A stretch of 64,000 nt of DNA, from the NCBI GenBank assembly GCA_947589385.1, contig CANPZW010000001.1, positions 62,001 to 126,000 on the forward strand, written 5' to 3'. Positions 25,882-34,171 of the stretch are shown here, one piece after another (the stretch's first letter is position 1; every line of letters starts with the position of its first letter). The notes below the pieces were generated by a model, which saw nothing but the letters and a program-made list of their open reading frames with translations, was not told where the DNA came from and searched no databases. The translations under genes and the position numbers were made by a program. This DNA comes from an uncultured Clostridia bacterium (GTDB lineage: Bacteria > Bacillota > Clostridia > Christensenellales > Borkfalkiaceae).

Positions 25882-26085
25882 TTATTCCGTAAGCCCTGCA
25901 AGATAATCTATCGAAACGCCGAAATATTTTGCCATAGCAACAAGTTTTGAAAGAGTAGGCTCGCACTTGTCCAGCTCCCAAAGGCTGATAATCGATTTGC
26001 CCACGTCAAGGGCTTTTGCAAGTTCAATCTGACCTAAATTTCTTTCCTGCCGCATTGAACGCAACCGTTCGCCAAATCCTTCCAT
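25882..26085 (-). CDS. XRE-family helix-turn-helix repressor
   Basis: 67 residues from the ATG at 26085; the longer upstream frame runs through operator sequence and is not expected to be translated. A Cro/CI-type HTH covers most of it (RLRSMRQERNLGQIELAKAL, then SIISLWELDKCEPTLSKLVAMAKYF, then SIDYLAGL). It is divergent from a zinc-ribbon membrane protein. Two matching inverted repeats lie between them, which suggests it represses its neighbour and probably itself. Confidence 0.88.
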   Translation of the reverse strand: MEGFGERLRSMRQERNLGQIELAKALDVGKSIISLWELDKCEPTLSKLVAMAKYFGVSIDYLAGLTE

Positions 26086-26093
26086 AGTTAATA

Positions 26094-26115
26094 TTTTCCC
26101 ATAATGCTGGGAAAA
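26094..26115. promoter_or_regulatory. Operator 1 for the XRE repressor
   Basis: Inverted repeat TTTTCCCA-N6-TGGGAAAA, 9 bases upstream of the repressor start codon. Its centre is 29 bases from that of operator 2, close to three helical turns. Confidence 0.75.
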
Positions 26116-26119
26116 ATAC

Positions 26120-26148
26120 TTGACTTCCCATAATAATGGGAATATAAT
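26120..26148 (+). promoter_or_regulatory. Promoter with operator 2 filling its spacer
   Basis: TTGACT at 26120, 17-base spacer, TATAAT at 26143. The inverted repeat TTCCCA-N6-TGGGAA (26125-26142) occupies the spacer, so a bound repressor would block RNA polymerase. Confidence 0.85.
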
Positions 26149-26178
26149 AATCTTATAAAACAGAGGAGGAATACGAAA

Positions 26179-26496
26179 ATGTTTTGCAAGAATTGCGGAA
26201 GGGAAGTAGATGACCAAGCCGTGATTTGTCCGTACTGCGGTGCTCAGCTCGGAAAAATAGAGAACGGCAAGCCTGCCAACGAAACATGTACGCTGGCGAT
26301 TGTCGGATTTATTCTTTCCTTTTTCATAAGTATTGCGGGGCTAATTTGCAGTATAATCGCTTACAGAAAATGCCGTGATGAAAATCTGAACGGAAAAGGC
26401 TTTGCCGTTGCGGGTATAGTGATTAGCGCCGTATCGGTTGCGGTGGCGTTAATTTATATCATTGCCATTGTCGGCATAATCGGCGCGGCAGTATAA
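26179..26496 (+). CDS. Zinc-ribbon DUF4190-type small membrane protein
   Basis: 105 residues. The N-terminal zinc ribbon is MFCKNCGREVDDQAVICPYCG (two CxxC pairs), followed by two hydrophobic helices with the DUF4190-like pattern (LAIVGFILSFFISIAGLICS; GKGFAVAGIVISAVSVAV). AGAGGAGG ribosome site. Controlled by a promoter carrying an XRE operator, so it is probably repressed until a signal appears. The function of the family is unknown. Confidence 0.8.
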   Translation: MFCKNCGREVDDQAVICPYCGAQLGKIENGKPANETCTLAIVGFILSFFISIAGLICSIIAYRKCRDENLNGKGFAVAGIVISAVSVAVALIYIIAIVGIIGAAV

Positions 26497-26515
26497 CCGA
26501 TTGATTTAATCGATA

Positions 26516-26550
26516 ATTGAAAAGCGGACGGTTTGACCGTCCGCTTTTCA
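26516..26550. terminator. Bidirectional terminator
   Basis: GAAAAGCGGACGGT and ACCGTCCGCTTTTC form a 14-bp stem around TTG between convergent genes. T runs are present on both exits. Confidence 0.9.
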
Positions 26551-26551
26551 A

Positions 26552-28285
26552 TTATGACTTCAAAGTTTTTAAAAACCTGTCAAGACATTCGCATGGTCTG
26601 CCGTTTTTGTCGTATCCCGTGTCGTTGCATATGGAGCAGGAGTAGCGGGGCGTTAATTCCGATTTGTCTATGCCGAGCGCTTTTAATCTGCCGTCCGCTT
26701 TCTCTTCCAGAATTTTTATTTTTTCCGACAATTCGTCGGCAAGCTTTCTGTCGCGTATTTCGGCGAAGGCGAGCTTAACCGTAAGGTCGTTCAATTCCCT
26801 GCGGATTGAAGAGTATCCTGCGTCCGCGGTCGCGCGGGCAAGCGCCTTTTCAGCCCTGTCTTCGGCGGCGTGCCGAAGTTCTGTATAATGCCGTTCGATT
26901 TCCGCCCGTTCGCCGTTCGGCGAGGGTCGTTCGGAAGATGTCGGTTTGGAAGAAGCGTGAAATTCCCGAGCAGCCAATTTATCTCTGTCAAATACGCCTT
27001 CGGCTTTCCAAGAGGACAAAATCCCGTTCATATATGCCAAAGGATTAGACTTTCCCGAAGAAAGTTTCGCTGCTTCCATTAGCATTTCGTCACCGAAATT
27101 CCAGCTCCGCCAGCGGGTCAGCGCTTCTCTGTCCCAGGCGATTACCTTGCGCGTAAGCCCGCATTCGGTCAGAATTTGTTTTAAAATTCTGTCCTCGGCA
27201 AGTTTTTCCTCGATATACGCGTTTACGCTTTCGTCTGAAACCACGCCGTCGTCGTAAAGTCCGCGGATAAATTCGTTCATATCTTCGAAGCTGTTTTTGC
27301 CGTTTTTAAAGCAATATCCCGCAAGCGTTATAAGAATTTCGGGCGAATAGCCGTAGCCGTACCATACGCCCACGTAATTTTCCGCATACGGCGCGGCGTT
27401 TTGCACATACACGCCGAGGTTTTTGGCGATTCCGAGCGTCAGCGTGAAAACCGAATTTTTGGTTTTGCAGTAATCCTCTATTTCCTTTACGTCGAATTTT
27501 CTGTTTTTATACAGTTCGGAAATGGCGGAATCCAGCCTTTCGACAGACTTCGTTTTGAAAAGTTTTGAAGCCGCGGCTATGGCCGCATCTTCGAATCCGA
27601 GTTCATCCGTCCATTTTTTATACAGCCTGTCGTCTTCTATGTCGGGTTGCCTTTTTATGCCCGCAGTATTGAAAAGCTTGATAAGGGCGGGGGTAGATGA
27701 GGAGTATGCGCTCAACTTTTCCTCGACCTTTTTTGCGGTAGTAACGCCGTCTTCTGCAAAGCTTTTGGCTACTTTTTTTATGTATGCAAGCCTTATATCG
27801 TCTCCTTTAAGGTTCACGCAATAGTTTATTATCATAATCAAGGCGTTCTGCTCGAAGCCGTATTCCTCGATTAGGTAAAAATATTCGCGGAATTCCTCGG
27901 TGGAGACCATTCTGCCTTTAAGAACGCTCTGTACGGATTTGGTAAAATCCGAATACTTTTCGGGCTTGAATTTTTTCGGCGTGCCGTAAACGTTTTCGGC
28001 GTCAAGAATTTTTACTTCGAAAGGGTTTTCGGAAATAACCGAAACCAGTTCGAACTCTTCAAGGTATTCAAATAATTCCCTTGCCCTTTCTTCCGAGATA
28101 TTCAAACTTTGCGCGAGGTCCGGAAGGGTGAAAGCCGAAAGTCCGTTCTGGTACAGATACAGCGAATACAGGTAAACTTTCACCGCAAGGGGTTCCAAAA
28201 CGGGCAGATATTTGGTTATGAATTTGTTTTCGACCGACGTAAAAGACTTTCTTGCGACCTCGTCTGCGACGGAAATAAAGGGCAT
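26552..28285 (-). CDS. DnaD-domain replication protein with DnaC-like zinc-binding C-terminus
   Basis: 577 residues, longer than typical DnaD. A winged-helix-like N-terminus (FTLPDLAQSLNISEERARELFEYLEE) is followed by several DnaD/DnaB2-like helical units, including the motif EALTRWRSWNFGDEMLMEAA and NPLAYMNGILSSW near residues 390-440. The last 110 residues are a coiled coil ending in CSICNDTGYDKNGRPCECL, which matches the N-terminal zinc region of clostridial DnaC/DnaI helicase loaders; no AAA+ ATPase domain follows. It probably acts in replication initiation or restart with the DnaB encoded at 32704. A terminator lies just past its stop. Confidence 0.78.
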   Translation of the reverse strand: MPFISVADEVARKSFTSVENKFITKYLPVLEPLAVKVYLYSLYLYQNGLSAFTLPDLAQSLNISEERARELFEYLEEFELVSVISENPFEVKILDAENVYGTPKKFKPEKYSDFTKSVQSVLKGRMVSTEEFREYFYLIEEYGFEQNALIMIINYCVNLKGDDIRLAYIKKVAKSFAEDGVTTAKKVEEKLSAYSSSTPALIKLFNTAGIKRQPDIEDDRLYKKWTDELGFEDAAIAAASKLFKTKSVERLDSAISELYKNRKFDVKEIEDYCKTKNSVFTLTLGIAKNLGVYVQNAAPYAENYVGVWYGYGYSPEILITLAGYCFKNGKNSFEDMNEFIRGLYDDGVVSDESVNAYIEEKLAEDRILKQILTECGLTRKVIAWDREALTRWRSWNFGDEMLMEAAKLSSGKSNPLAYMNGILSSWKAEGVFDRDKLAAREFHASSKPTSSERPSPNGERAEIERHYTELRHAAEDRAEKALARATADAGYSSIRRELNDLTVKLAFAEIRDRKLADELSEKIKILEEKADGRLKALGIDKSELTPRYSCSICNDTGYDKNGRPCECLDRFLKTLKS

Positions 28286-28300
28286 TTTTTCAAACTCCGT

Positions 28301-28306
28301 ATTATA
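28301..28306 (-). promoter_or_regulatory. Likely -10 element for the DnaD gene
   Basis: TATAAT on the minus strand, 15 bases before the start codon; no good -35 at 16-18 bases. GGAG lies between it and the ATG. Confidence 0.45.
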
Positions 28307-28309
28307 CGC

Positions 28310-28338
28310 TTGATTTATCCGTTAAAATAATGTATAAT
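28310..28338 (+). promoter_or_regulatory. Rightward promoter ahead of the hydrolase-like gene
   Basis: TTGATT at 28310, 17-base spacer, TATAAT at 28333. This leaves a leader of about 215 bases, with a TTTGCGGC/GCCGCAAA hairpin near 28516-28541 just before the GAGGAG ribosome site. Confidence 0.6.
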
Positions 28339-28558
28339 ATTTAGAAACGAAAAAGTGGGAATTTAAACAAATATTATTATAAAAGCCTGTTGAAAAAAAA
28401 TCAATAGCATTTGTCGCAATTTGCCGTAAAATTTAAAGTTATTTGCAATTTCTTTTGAACTTGAAAGCATATACTACGACTGATAATTCCCATTCCGACA
28501 CGTATTATAAAGCAAGCTTTGCGGCGTAAAAGCCGCAAAAGATTGCCGAGGAGCCCAA

Positions 28559-30235
28559 ATGCCTAATATTCTGACCCCTGTAACCTTGTGGGAAGCTTTC
28601 GACGCTTCGCTTGAAACTTCGCCTGTCGTCCTTTCGTCAAAGGAAAGAGAGGACGGAATTATTGTCGAGCGCGTTAATTTTTCGGGGCGCAAAACGGGCG
28701 GCGGCAGGGTGGTCATAGCCGCGGGTTACGCTTACGACAAAAATACTCCCGCAAGCGGAACGGTGCTTATTCTTCCCGACAGCCGCGACAGTATAGACGA
28801 GGAGACTATGGCGCTGTTCGTAAAACAGGGCTACGCTGCGCTTATGGTCGATTACCGCGGCGAGTGGGAGGGTTGCGATTTTTATACCCGTTATCCCGCC
28901 GACGTCGCCTATGCCAACACCAAAAAGAGCGGCAGGCGCTACGCTTTCGTTGACGAAAGCGCGGCTGAAACAAGCTGGTACGAATGGGTAGCAGTGGGTA
29001 TTTATGCGAAAAAATACGCGGCGGAAAGGAGCGGCAACGATAAAATTGCCGTAGTCGGCTTGCGCGACGGCGGAGAAATCGCCTGGAAACTCGGCGTGGC
29101 GGAAAAATTCAAGTGCATAATTCCCGTCTGCGCCGCGGGCTGGAAAGCGTATGCGGGCGTAAGCAAATTTCTGACCTTCGAGCCCGACCTCAACGAGGAG
29201 AGATACCGCTATATAGCTGGTATAGATTCGCAGGCTTACGCGCCGTATATAAAATGTCCCGTGCTCATGCTCTGCGCGACGAACGACGCGGGTTCTGATT
29301 ACGATAGGGCGTACGACACTTTTTCGCGGATAAATCCCGAATTTGTATCCGCCAGCGCGATAGCGTATTCGGTGCACAGCAACGGCTGTATAGGTGAAAA
29401 GTGCACGTCGGATATGTTCATGTTCCTCGATAAAAATCTTAAAGACAGGCAGGTTTTCATACCCAAACCTTCGGAAATAGTAATTGAAGTTGACGACGAA
29501 TCGAATTTGGTTGCGACCGTAAAATTCGACAGCGAGGGAATAGTCGATTATTGCGAAATGTATATGGCGGAGGACTGTGTGGATTCCTCGCTTCGCGACT
29601 GGATTGAATGTCCACCGAAAACGAAAATTTCCCCTCAAAGCCAGCAATTTTATCTGAATATATACGAAAAGACTTCCACGGTTTTCGCCATGTGCTACGT
29701 CAGATACATTAACGGTTTTTCCGTATGGTCTAAAATTTCCGCGAAAAAACTGAACGGCATGTTCAGGAATATGCGCGGAAAGTGCAGGGTAATTTATTCG
29801 GACAAGGACAGCAAATATGCTTTCGCACTGTCCGAACCGCGAAAATTTGCCGTCGGGAATATGTTTTTGCTTGATAAATCTTCGCGGCCGGCTGTCGTCG
29901 AAAAAGACGGCGTAAAGGGGCTCTACGCCGTAGGCGGGCTGACGACGTATAAGTTGAACTCGCCCGCTTATGCGCCCGTCCAGGGCAATATTTTAAAACT
30001 CGACGTATTCTGCGGCGAGAACTGCAAGATACGCATAACGCTTGTTGACGGTCCTACGGGCGAAGAATATACGGACGACTACGAAATAACGGGCGGCGTA
30101 TGGCAGAGCATCATAGCGGAAAGCAAGCTTTTCAAAAATTCGGGCGGCGTTTCGCTTGAAAATTTTATGTCCGCAGTAAAACTTACGGTAAGCTGCGGAA
30201 TTCCATACGCAATAAATAACGTAATGTGGCTATAA
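28559..30235 (+). CDS. Alpha/beta-hydrolase-fold protein lacking the serine nucleophile
   Basis: 558 residues. Residues about 50-310 follow an alpha/beta hydrolase of the acetyl-xylan-esterase/dienelactone-hydrolase type: VLILPDSRDSIDEETMALF, YAALMVDYRGEWEG, then the nucleophile elbow, CPVLMLCATNDAGSDYDRAY and YSVHSNG. The elbow reads VVGLRDGGEIAW, so the GxSxG serine is Arg and followed by Asp. The remaining 250 residues are beta-rich, with no signal peptide. It may be a pseudo-hydrolase used for binding, or an unusual enzyme. lepB overlaps or abuts its end. Confidence 0.7.
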   Translation: MPNILTPVTLWEAFDASLETSPVVLSSKEREDGIIVERVNFSGRKTGGGRVVIAAGYAYDKNTPASGTVLILPDSRDSIDEETMALFVKQGYAALMVDYRGEWEGCDFYTRYPADVAYANTKKSGRRYAFVDESAAETSWYEWVAVGIYAKKYAAERSGNDKIAVVGLRDGGEIAWKLGVAEKFKCIIPVCAAGWKAYAGVSKFLTFEPDLNEERYRYIAGIDSQAYAPYIKCPVLMLCATNDAGSDYDRAYDTFSRINPEFVSASAIAYSVHSNGCIGEKCTSDMFMFLDKNLKDRQVFIPKPSEIVIEVDDESNLVATVKFDSEGIVDYCEMYMAEDCVDSSLRDWIECPPKTKISPQSQQFYLNIYEKTSTVFAMCYVRYINGFSVWSKISAKKLNGMFRNMRGKCRVIYSDKDSKYAFALSEPRKFAVGNMFLLDKSSRPAVVEKDGVKGLYAVGGLTTYKLNSPAYAPVQGNILKLDVFCGENCKIRITLVDGPTGEEYTDDYEITGGVWQSIIAESKLFKNSGGVSLENFMSAVKLTVSCGIPYAINNVMWL

Positions 30236-30237
30236 AT

Positions 30238-30867
30238 ATGTGGAACAGCGTCGGTGTAGGTCTTTTCGAAAGGCGTAAGACTTCAAAACTGAATTATATC
30301 GTCAATGCGGCGCTAATTCTCCTTGTTTTATTTTTGGCAGCCGAAATTTCTTTCAATATGCGCTACACAAGTATTCTTGTTGACGGCAGGTCGATGTTGC
30401 CGACGCTTGTCGGCGCGGAGAACGGCGAGGGCGGGGATTTTATCTTTATAGATACCAAAATGTCGCCCACATACGGCGATATAGTGGTGGTAAGGCGTGC
30501 TGACGGCAGTTTCATCATAAAGCGCGTCGTGGCGTTCGGCGGGGATACCGTCAAATCGGAAGCGGGCTTGCTTTTCATAAAATACAAGGGCAGTGAAAGT
30601 TTCGAACTTGTGAATGAGGATTATCTTTCGCCCGAATACAACCGTCCGGAATTACCGAAAAACAGCTTTTTGGAGCATTTGGTTGAAGACGGCAAAATGT
30701 TTTTGCTCGGTGACAACAGGAACGAGAGCGCTGACAGCCGTTTTAACGGCGATTATCCGGTAGAGGACGTCGTGGGCGTGGTTCCAGAATGGGCTATGCG
30801 TAAAAAAGCGCAAATCACTGCGTTTTATACTTACTTCAAAACTCATTCCATACAAACGCGCGAGTAA
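30238..30867 (+). CDS. lepB: Signal peptidase I
   Basis: 209 residues from the ATG at 30238; a GTG at 30226 would overlap the previous gene. One N-terminal transmembrane helix (AALILLVLFLAAEISF), the catalytic serine in DGRSMLPTL (Ser52), the general-base lysine in IIKRVVAFGGDTV (Lys95) and the closing box LLGDNRNESADSR are all present. It cleaves Sec/Tat signal peptides on the outer face of the membrane. It starts 2 bases after the upstream gene, so the two are probably co-transcribed. Confidence 0.95.
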   Translation: MWNSVGVGLFERRKTSKLNYIVNAALILLVLFLAAEISFNMRYTSILVDGRSMLPTLVGAENGEGGDFIFIDTKMSPTYGDIVVVRRADGSFIIKRVVAFGGDTVKSEAGLLFIKYKGSESFELVNEDYLSPEYNRPELPKNSFLEHLVEDGKMFLLGDNRNESADSRFNGDYPVEDVVGVVPEWAMRKKAQITAFYTYFKTHSIQTRE

Positions 30868-30921
30868 TATACTGCGGTACTCCGCACGGCAATAAATATA
30901 ATAATGTTAAGTGAGGTAAAA

Positions 30922-32697
30922 ATGAACAGACAGGAAGTACAGGAAAAATACAAATGGAAACTCGACGATATTTATTCGTCCGATGAAAAATGGGAAGCGG
31001 ACCTGAAAAAGGCGCAGGAACAGAACGATTTTTCGAAACTTTCCGGAAAGCTCGGTGATAAATCGCAGCTTTTGAGCTTTTTGCGCAAGAGCGACGAGTA
31101 CGGCAAGCTGTTGGATAAGCTTGTGGCGTACGCCCAGCTCCATAACGACGAGGACAGAAGCGTTGAAAAATACAATATCATGTTCTCGAAAATTTATTCG
31201 CTGTTCACCGCGTATTCTACCGAAACGGCTTTTTTCGAGCCCGAAATGTCAAAGCTTGACGATTTATACCTTTCTTCGGTCGTATCCGACCCCGATTTTT
31301 CCGACTACGACTATCAGATAAAGAGGATAATCGCGCGCAAGCCCCACGCCGTTTCAGAGGCCGAGGAAAAGATAATGGGCATGGCGCAGGAAGTATTTTA
31401 CGGATATTCGGAAATATTCGGAATGATTGAAAGTCTTGATTTGCCTTTGCCCGAAATCGAGTACGAAGGCAAAAAAACCAAGCTGACGCAAGGGTTATAC
31501 GGCATAATACTTCACGGTGAGGACCGCGAAAAGCGCAAGGAAGCGTACGAGAAATTCTATGCTGCCTACAAAAGCCTTCTGAATACGATTGCGACAACAT
31601 ATATAGGCAACGTCAAAAGCGACGTGCTTGCAAGCAAGGTTTATAAATATAATTCCTGCCTTGAACGCGCGCTTGCCATGGAGGACGTTGACCGCTCGGT
31701 TTACGACAATCTTTTGAAAGCGGTTGACGCAAATCTTTCGTCTATGCATCGCTATATGTCGGACAGAAAGAAAATTCTCGGCTACGATAAGCTGTACTTT
31801 TACGACGTGTATGCGCCCCTTGTCGGCGGCGTGGATTTCAAACTTTCTTTTGACGACGCGTTTGATTATGTTGTAAGAGGGCTTGCGCCTCTCGGGAAAG
31901 AATATCAGAAACTTCTGAAAAGAGGGCGCGACGAGCGCTGGATAGACGTTTACGAAACGGACGGTAAGCGCAAGGGCGCATACAGCGCGGCTTGCTACGG
32001 CGTTCACCCTTATGTACTTTTGAATTATCAGCAGACTATAAACGAAGTGTTCACGATTGCCCATGAAATGGGACATTCGCTTCACACATATTTTTCGCAG
32101 TCGTCGCAGCCTTACGCCAAAAACCAATATACGATTTTTGTTGCTGAGGTCGCAAGCACTGTCAACGAGGTGCTGTTGTTAAAGTTCATGCTGTCCGAAG
32201 CAAAGGACGTAAATCTGAAAAAGTTCCTTTTGAATTATTATCTTGACAACATACGCGCAACGCTGCACAGGCAGGCGATGTTCGCCGAATTTGAAGCCGA
32301 AGCGCACGCAATGGTGGAGAGGGGCGACCCTCTTACCAAAGACAATATGTCCAAAGTCTATAAGGATTTGGGAATTAAATACTACGGCAACGATATCGAG
32401 CACGACGACAATATTTGCTTCGAGTGGGCGCGCGTTCCTCATTTTTACAATGCGTTTTACGTCTATAAATACGCAACGGGAATAACCGCGGCGATAAATA
32501 TCGTAACGCGTATTCTTTCTGAGGGCGAGCCTGCCGTAAAGGATTATTTCGGATTTTTGAAAGGCGGTTCATCCACCGACCCCGTATCGCTTCTGAAAAT
32601 AGCGGGCGTTGACCTCGGGAAGCCGGAAGCATATGAAACCGCGATGCGCGAATTTGATAAAACACTTACCGAATTTGAAAAATTGATGGGAATATAG
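30922..32697 (+). CDS. pepF: Oligoendopeptidase F (M3B family metallopeptidase)
   Basis: About 591 residues, usual for PepF. I prefer the ATG at 30922, just behind GTGAGGT, over 30904. Zinc site HEMGH begins at residue 381 (IAHEMGHSLHTYFSQ) and the third ligand Glu is in FVAEVASTVNE. The N-terminal WKLDDIYSSDEKWE is family-typical, and the C-terminus has YKYATGITAAINIV. It is a cytoplasmic enzyme that cleaves short peptides; possible signal-peptide remnant clearance fits its place next to lepB, but this is inference. Confidence 0.95.
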   Translation: MNRQEVQEKYKWKLDDIYSSDEKWEADLKKAQEQNDFSKLSGKLGDKSQLLSFLRKSDEYGKLLDKLVAYAQLHNDEDRSVEKYNIMFSKIYSLFTAYSTETAFFEPEMSKLDDLYLSSVVSDPDFSDYDYQIKRIIARKPHAVSEAEEKIMGMAQEVFYGYSEIFGMIESLDLPLPEIEYEGKKTKLTQGLYGIILHGEDREKRKEAYEKFYAAYKSLLNTIATTYIGNVKSDVLASKVYKYNSCLERALAMEDVDRSVYDNLLKAVDANLSSMHRYMSDRKKILGYDKLYFYDVYAPLVGGVDFKLSFDDAFDYVVRGLAPLGKEYQKLLKRGRDERWIDVYETDGKRKGAYSAACYGVHPYVLLNYQQTINEVFTIAHEMGHSLHTYFSQSSQPYAKNQYTIFVAEVASTVNEVLLLKFMLSEAKDVNLKKFLLNYYLDNIRATLHRQAMFAEFEAEAHAMVERGDPLTKDNMSKVYKDLGIKYYGNDIEHDDNICFEWARVPHFYNAFYVYKYATGITAAINIVTRILSEGEPAVKDYFGFLKGGSSTDPVSLLKIAGVDLGKPEAYETAMREFDKTLTEFEKLMGI

Positions 32698-32703
32698 AGT
32701 ACT

Positions 32704-34170
32704 ATGTCAGACAAAACAAGCGTTATGCCCAATAATTTGGACGCCGAACAGGCGCTTTTGGGCTGTATGCTGATTGACAACGAAATACTTGCGGACGTTT
32801 TGGACGGGCTTGACGGAGAGGATTTTTATCAGGAATCCCACCAATATATAATTGCCGCAATCAAGATGGTTTTTGCAGAAAGAAAGCCGCTCGATATCGT
32901 AACGCTTACGGACAGGCTTGAAAGCGACGGCAATCTTGAAAAGGCGGGCGGCATTTCGTACATAACGGAAATCACGCAGACCACGCCTTCGGCGGCGAAC
33001 TATAAATATTATCTCGATATTGTGAAGCGGGACAGCATAAACAGAAAGCTAATTCGTGCCGCAAGGGATATCGCAGATTTTTCGAAATCGAGCGACGACT
33101 CGGTTAAAAGTATTCAATACGCCGAACAAAAAGTCTATGCCGTTTCGCAGGTGAACGACACTTCGTCCGTAAAGGATATAAGGCAGAGCGACGGGCTTGA
33201 CAGGGTAATAGAAAAATTTCAGAAGCTCGCAAACGACAAGGACGCGTTCCGCGGCGTGCCAACGGGATTTATATATCTTGACAGGCTTACGAACGGTTTG
33301 CAGAAATCAGACCTCATCGTTATCGCCGCCCGTCCGGGTATGGGCAAAACTTCGCTTGCGATGAATATCGTTGAAAACGCCGCCGTAAATCACGGGCTTG
33401 TGTGCGCGGTGTTCAGTCTCGAAATGCCGGAAGAACAGATTTTGCAAAGACTTCTTTGCAGCACCGCGGGCGTCAACATGGCGAACGCGCTTGCTGGCAA
33501 GCTTACCAACGCCGACTGGAAACGTCTTGCGAAAACCCGCGAACAGCTCGGTAATTGCAAAATAAATATAGACGATTCTTCGCGCGTGACTCCTGCGGAA
33601 ATTCTTTCCAAGTGCCGCAGGATTAAAGCCCGCAACGGCGGAAAACTCGACCTTGTCATGATAGACTACATTCAGCTTATGTCAAGCGGTAAAAGACAGG
33701 GCGAGGAAAACAGAACGCAGGAAGTCGCTTCAATTACGCGCGACTTGAAAATAATGGCTAAGGAGCTCGACGTGCCCGTCGTCGCGCTTTCACAGCTGCG
33801 CCGTATCCAATCGGGCGAACCCCAGCTTTCGGATTTGCGCGAATCGGGCGCGATAGAGCAGGACGCTGATATCGTCATGTTCATCAACCGCCCCGACGTC
33901 GCCGCCAGCGACGAGGAAATCGAAAAAAAGCACATAGTGAAGGGAATGGCGGAACTTATTCTGGCAAAACACCGCAACGGCGAAACGGGCAGGATTAAGC
34001 TGCGTTTCAGGGGCGAGTTGACAAAGTTTGTCAATCCCGAAATGAACAACGAAATGGAAGAGCGCGCGCAGGGCGCCGTAAGAGAGGAAAACCGTCCCTC
34101 CGAGCCCGACGAGCTTGCGCCTTTAAGCGAGGACGACGCGCCTCCTGAGGACGAGGAGCTTCCGTTCTGA
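32704..34170 (+). CDS. dnaB: Replicative DNA helicase DnaB
   Basis: 488 residues. The N-terminal DnaB domain (NNLDAEQALLGCMLIDNE) is followed by the RecA-like helicase domain with Walker A ARPGMGKTSLAMNI, VFSLEMPEEQILQRLL, LVMIDYIQLMSS and the arginine-containing ELDVPVVALSQLRR. An acidic tail closes it. It is the hexameric ring helicase at the replication fork (called DnaC in Bacillus). The start is 6 bases after pepF. No intein is present. Confidence 0.96.
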   Translation: MSDKTSVMPNNLDAEQALLGCMLIDNEILADVLDGLDGEDFYQESHQYIIAAIKMVFAERKPLDIVTLTDRLESDGNLEKAGGISYITEITQTTPSAANYKYYLDIVKRDSINRKLIRAARDIADFSKSSDDSVKSIQYAEQKVYAVSQVNDTSSVKDIRQSDGLDRVIEKFQKLANDKDAFRGVPTGFIYLDRLTNGLQKSDLIVIAARPGMGKTSLAMNIVENAAVNHGLVCAVFSLEMPEEQILQRLLCSTAGVNMANALAGKLTNADWKRLAKTREQLGNCKINIDDSSRVTPAEILSKCRRIKARNGGKLDLVMIDYIQLMSSGKRQGEENRTQEVASITRDLKIMAKELDVPVVALSQLRRIQSGEPQLSDLRESGAIEQDADIVMFINRPDVAASDEEIEKKHIVKGMAELILAKHRNGETGRIKLRFRGELTKFVNPEMNNEMEERAQGAVREENRPSEPDELAPLSEDDAPPEDEELPF

Positions 34171-34171
34171 T

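Noticed and set aside
26085..26217. A 44-residue N-terminal extension of the XRE repressor
   Set aside because: The extension would translate the operator/promoter region and has no homology; the HTH starts right after the ATG at 26085.
28637..29647. A 336-codon leftward frame opposite the hydrolase-like gene
   Set aside because: It is a shadow of the GC-biased codon use of the + strand gene, without ribosome site or recognisable domain. Similar long antisense frames opposite der (51021-51884), ilvA and purN/purH were rejected for the same reason.
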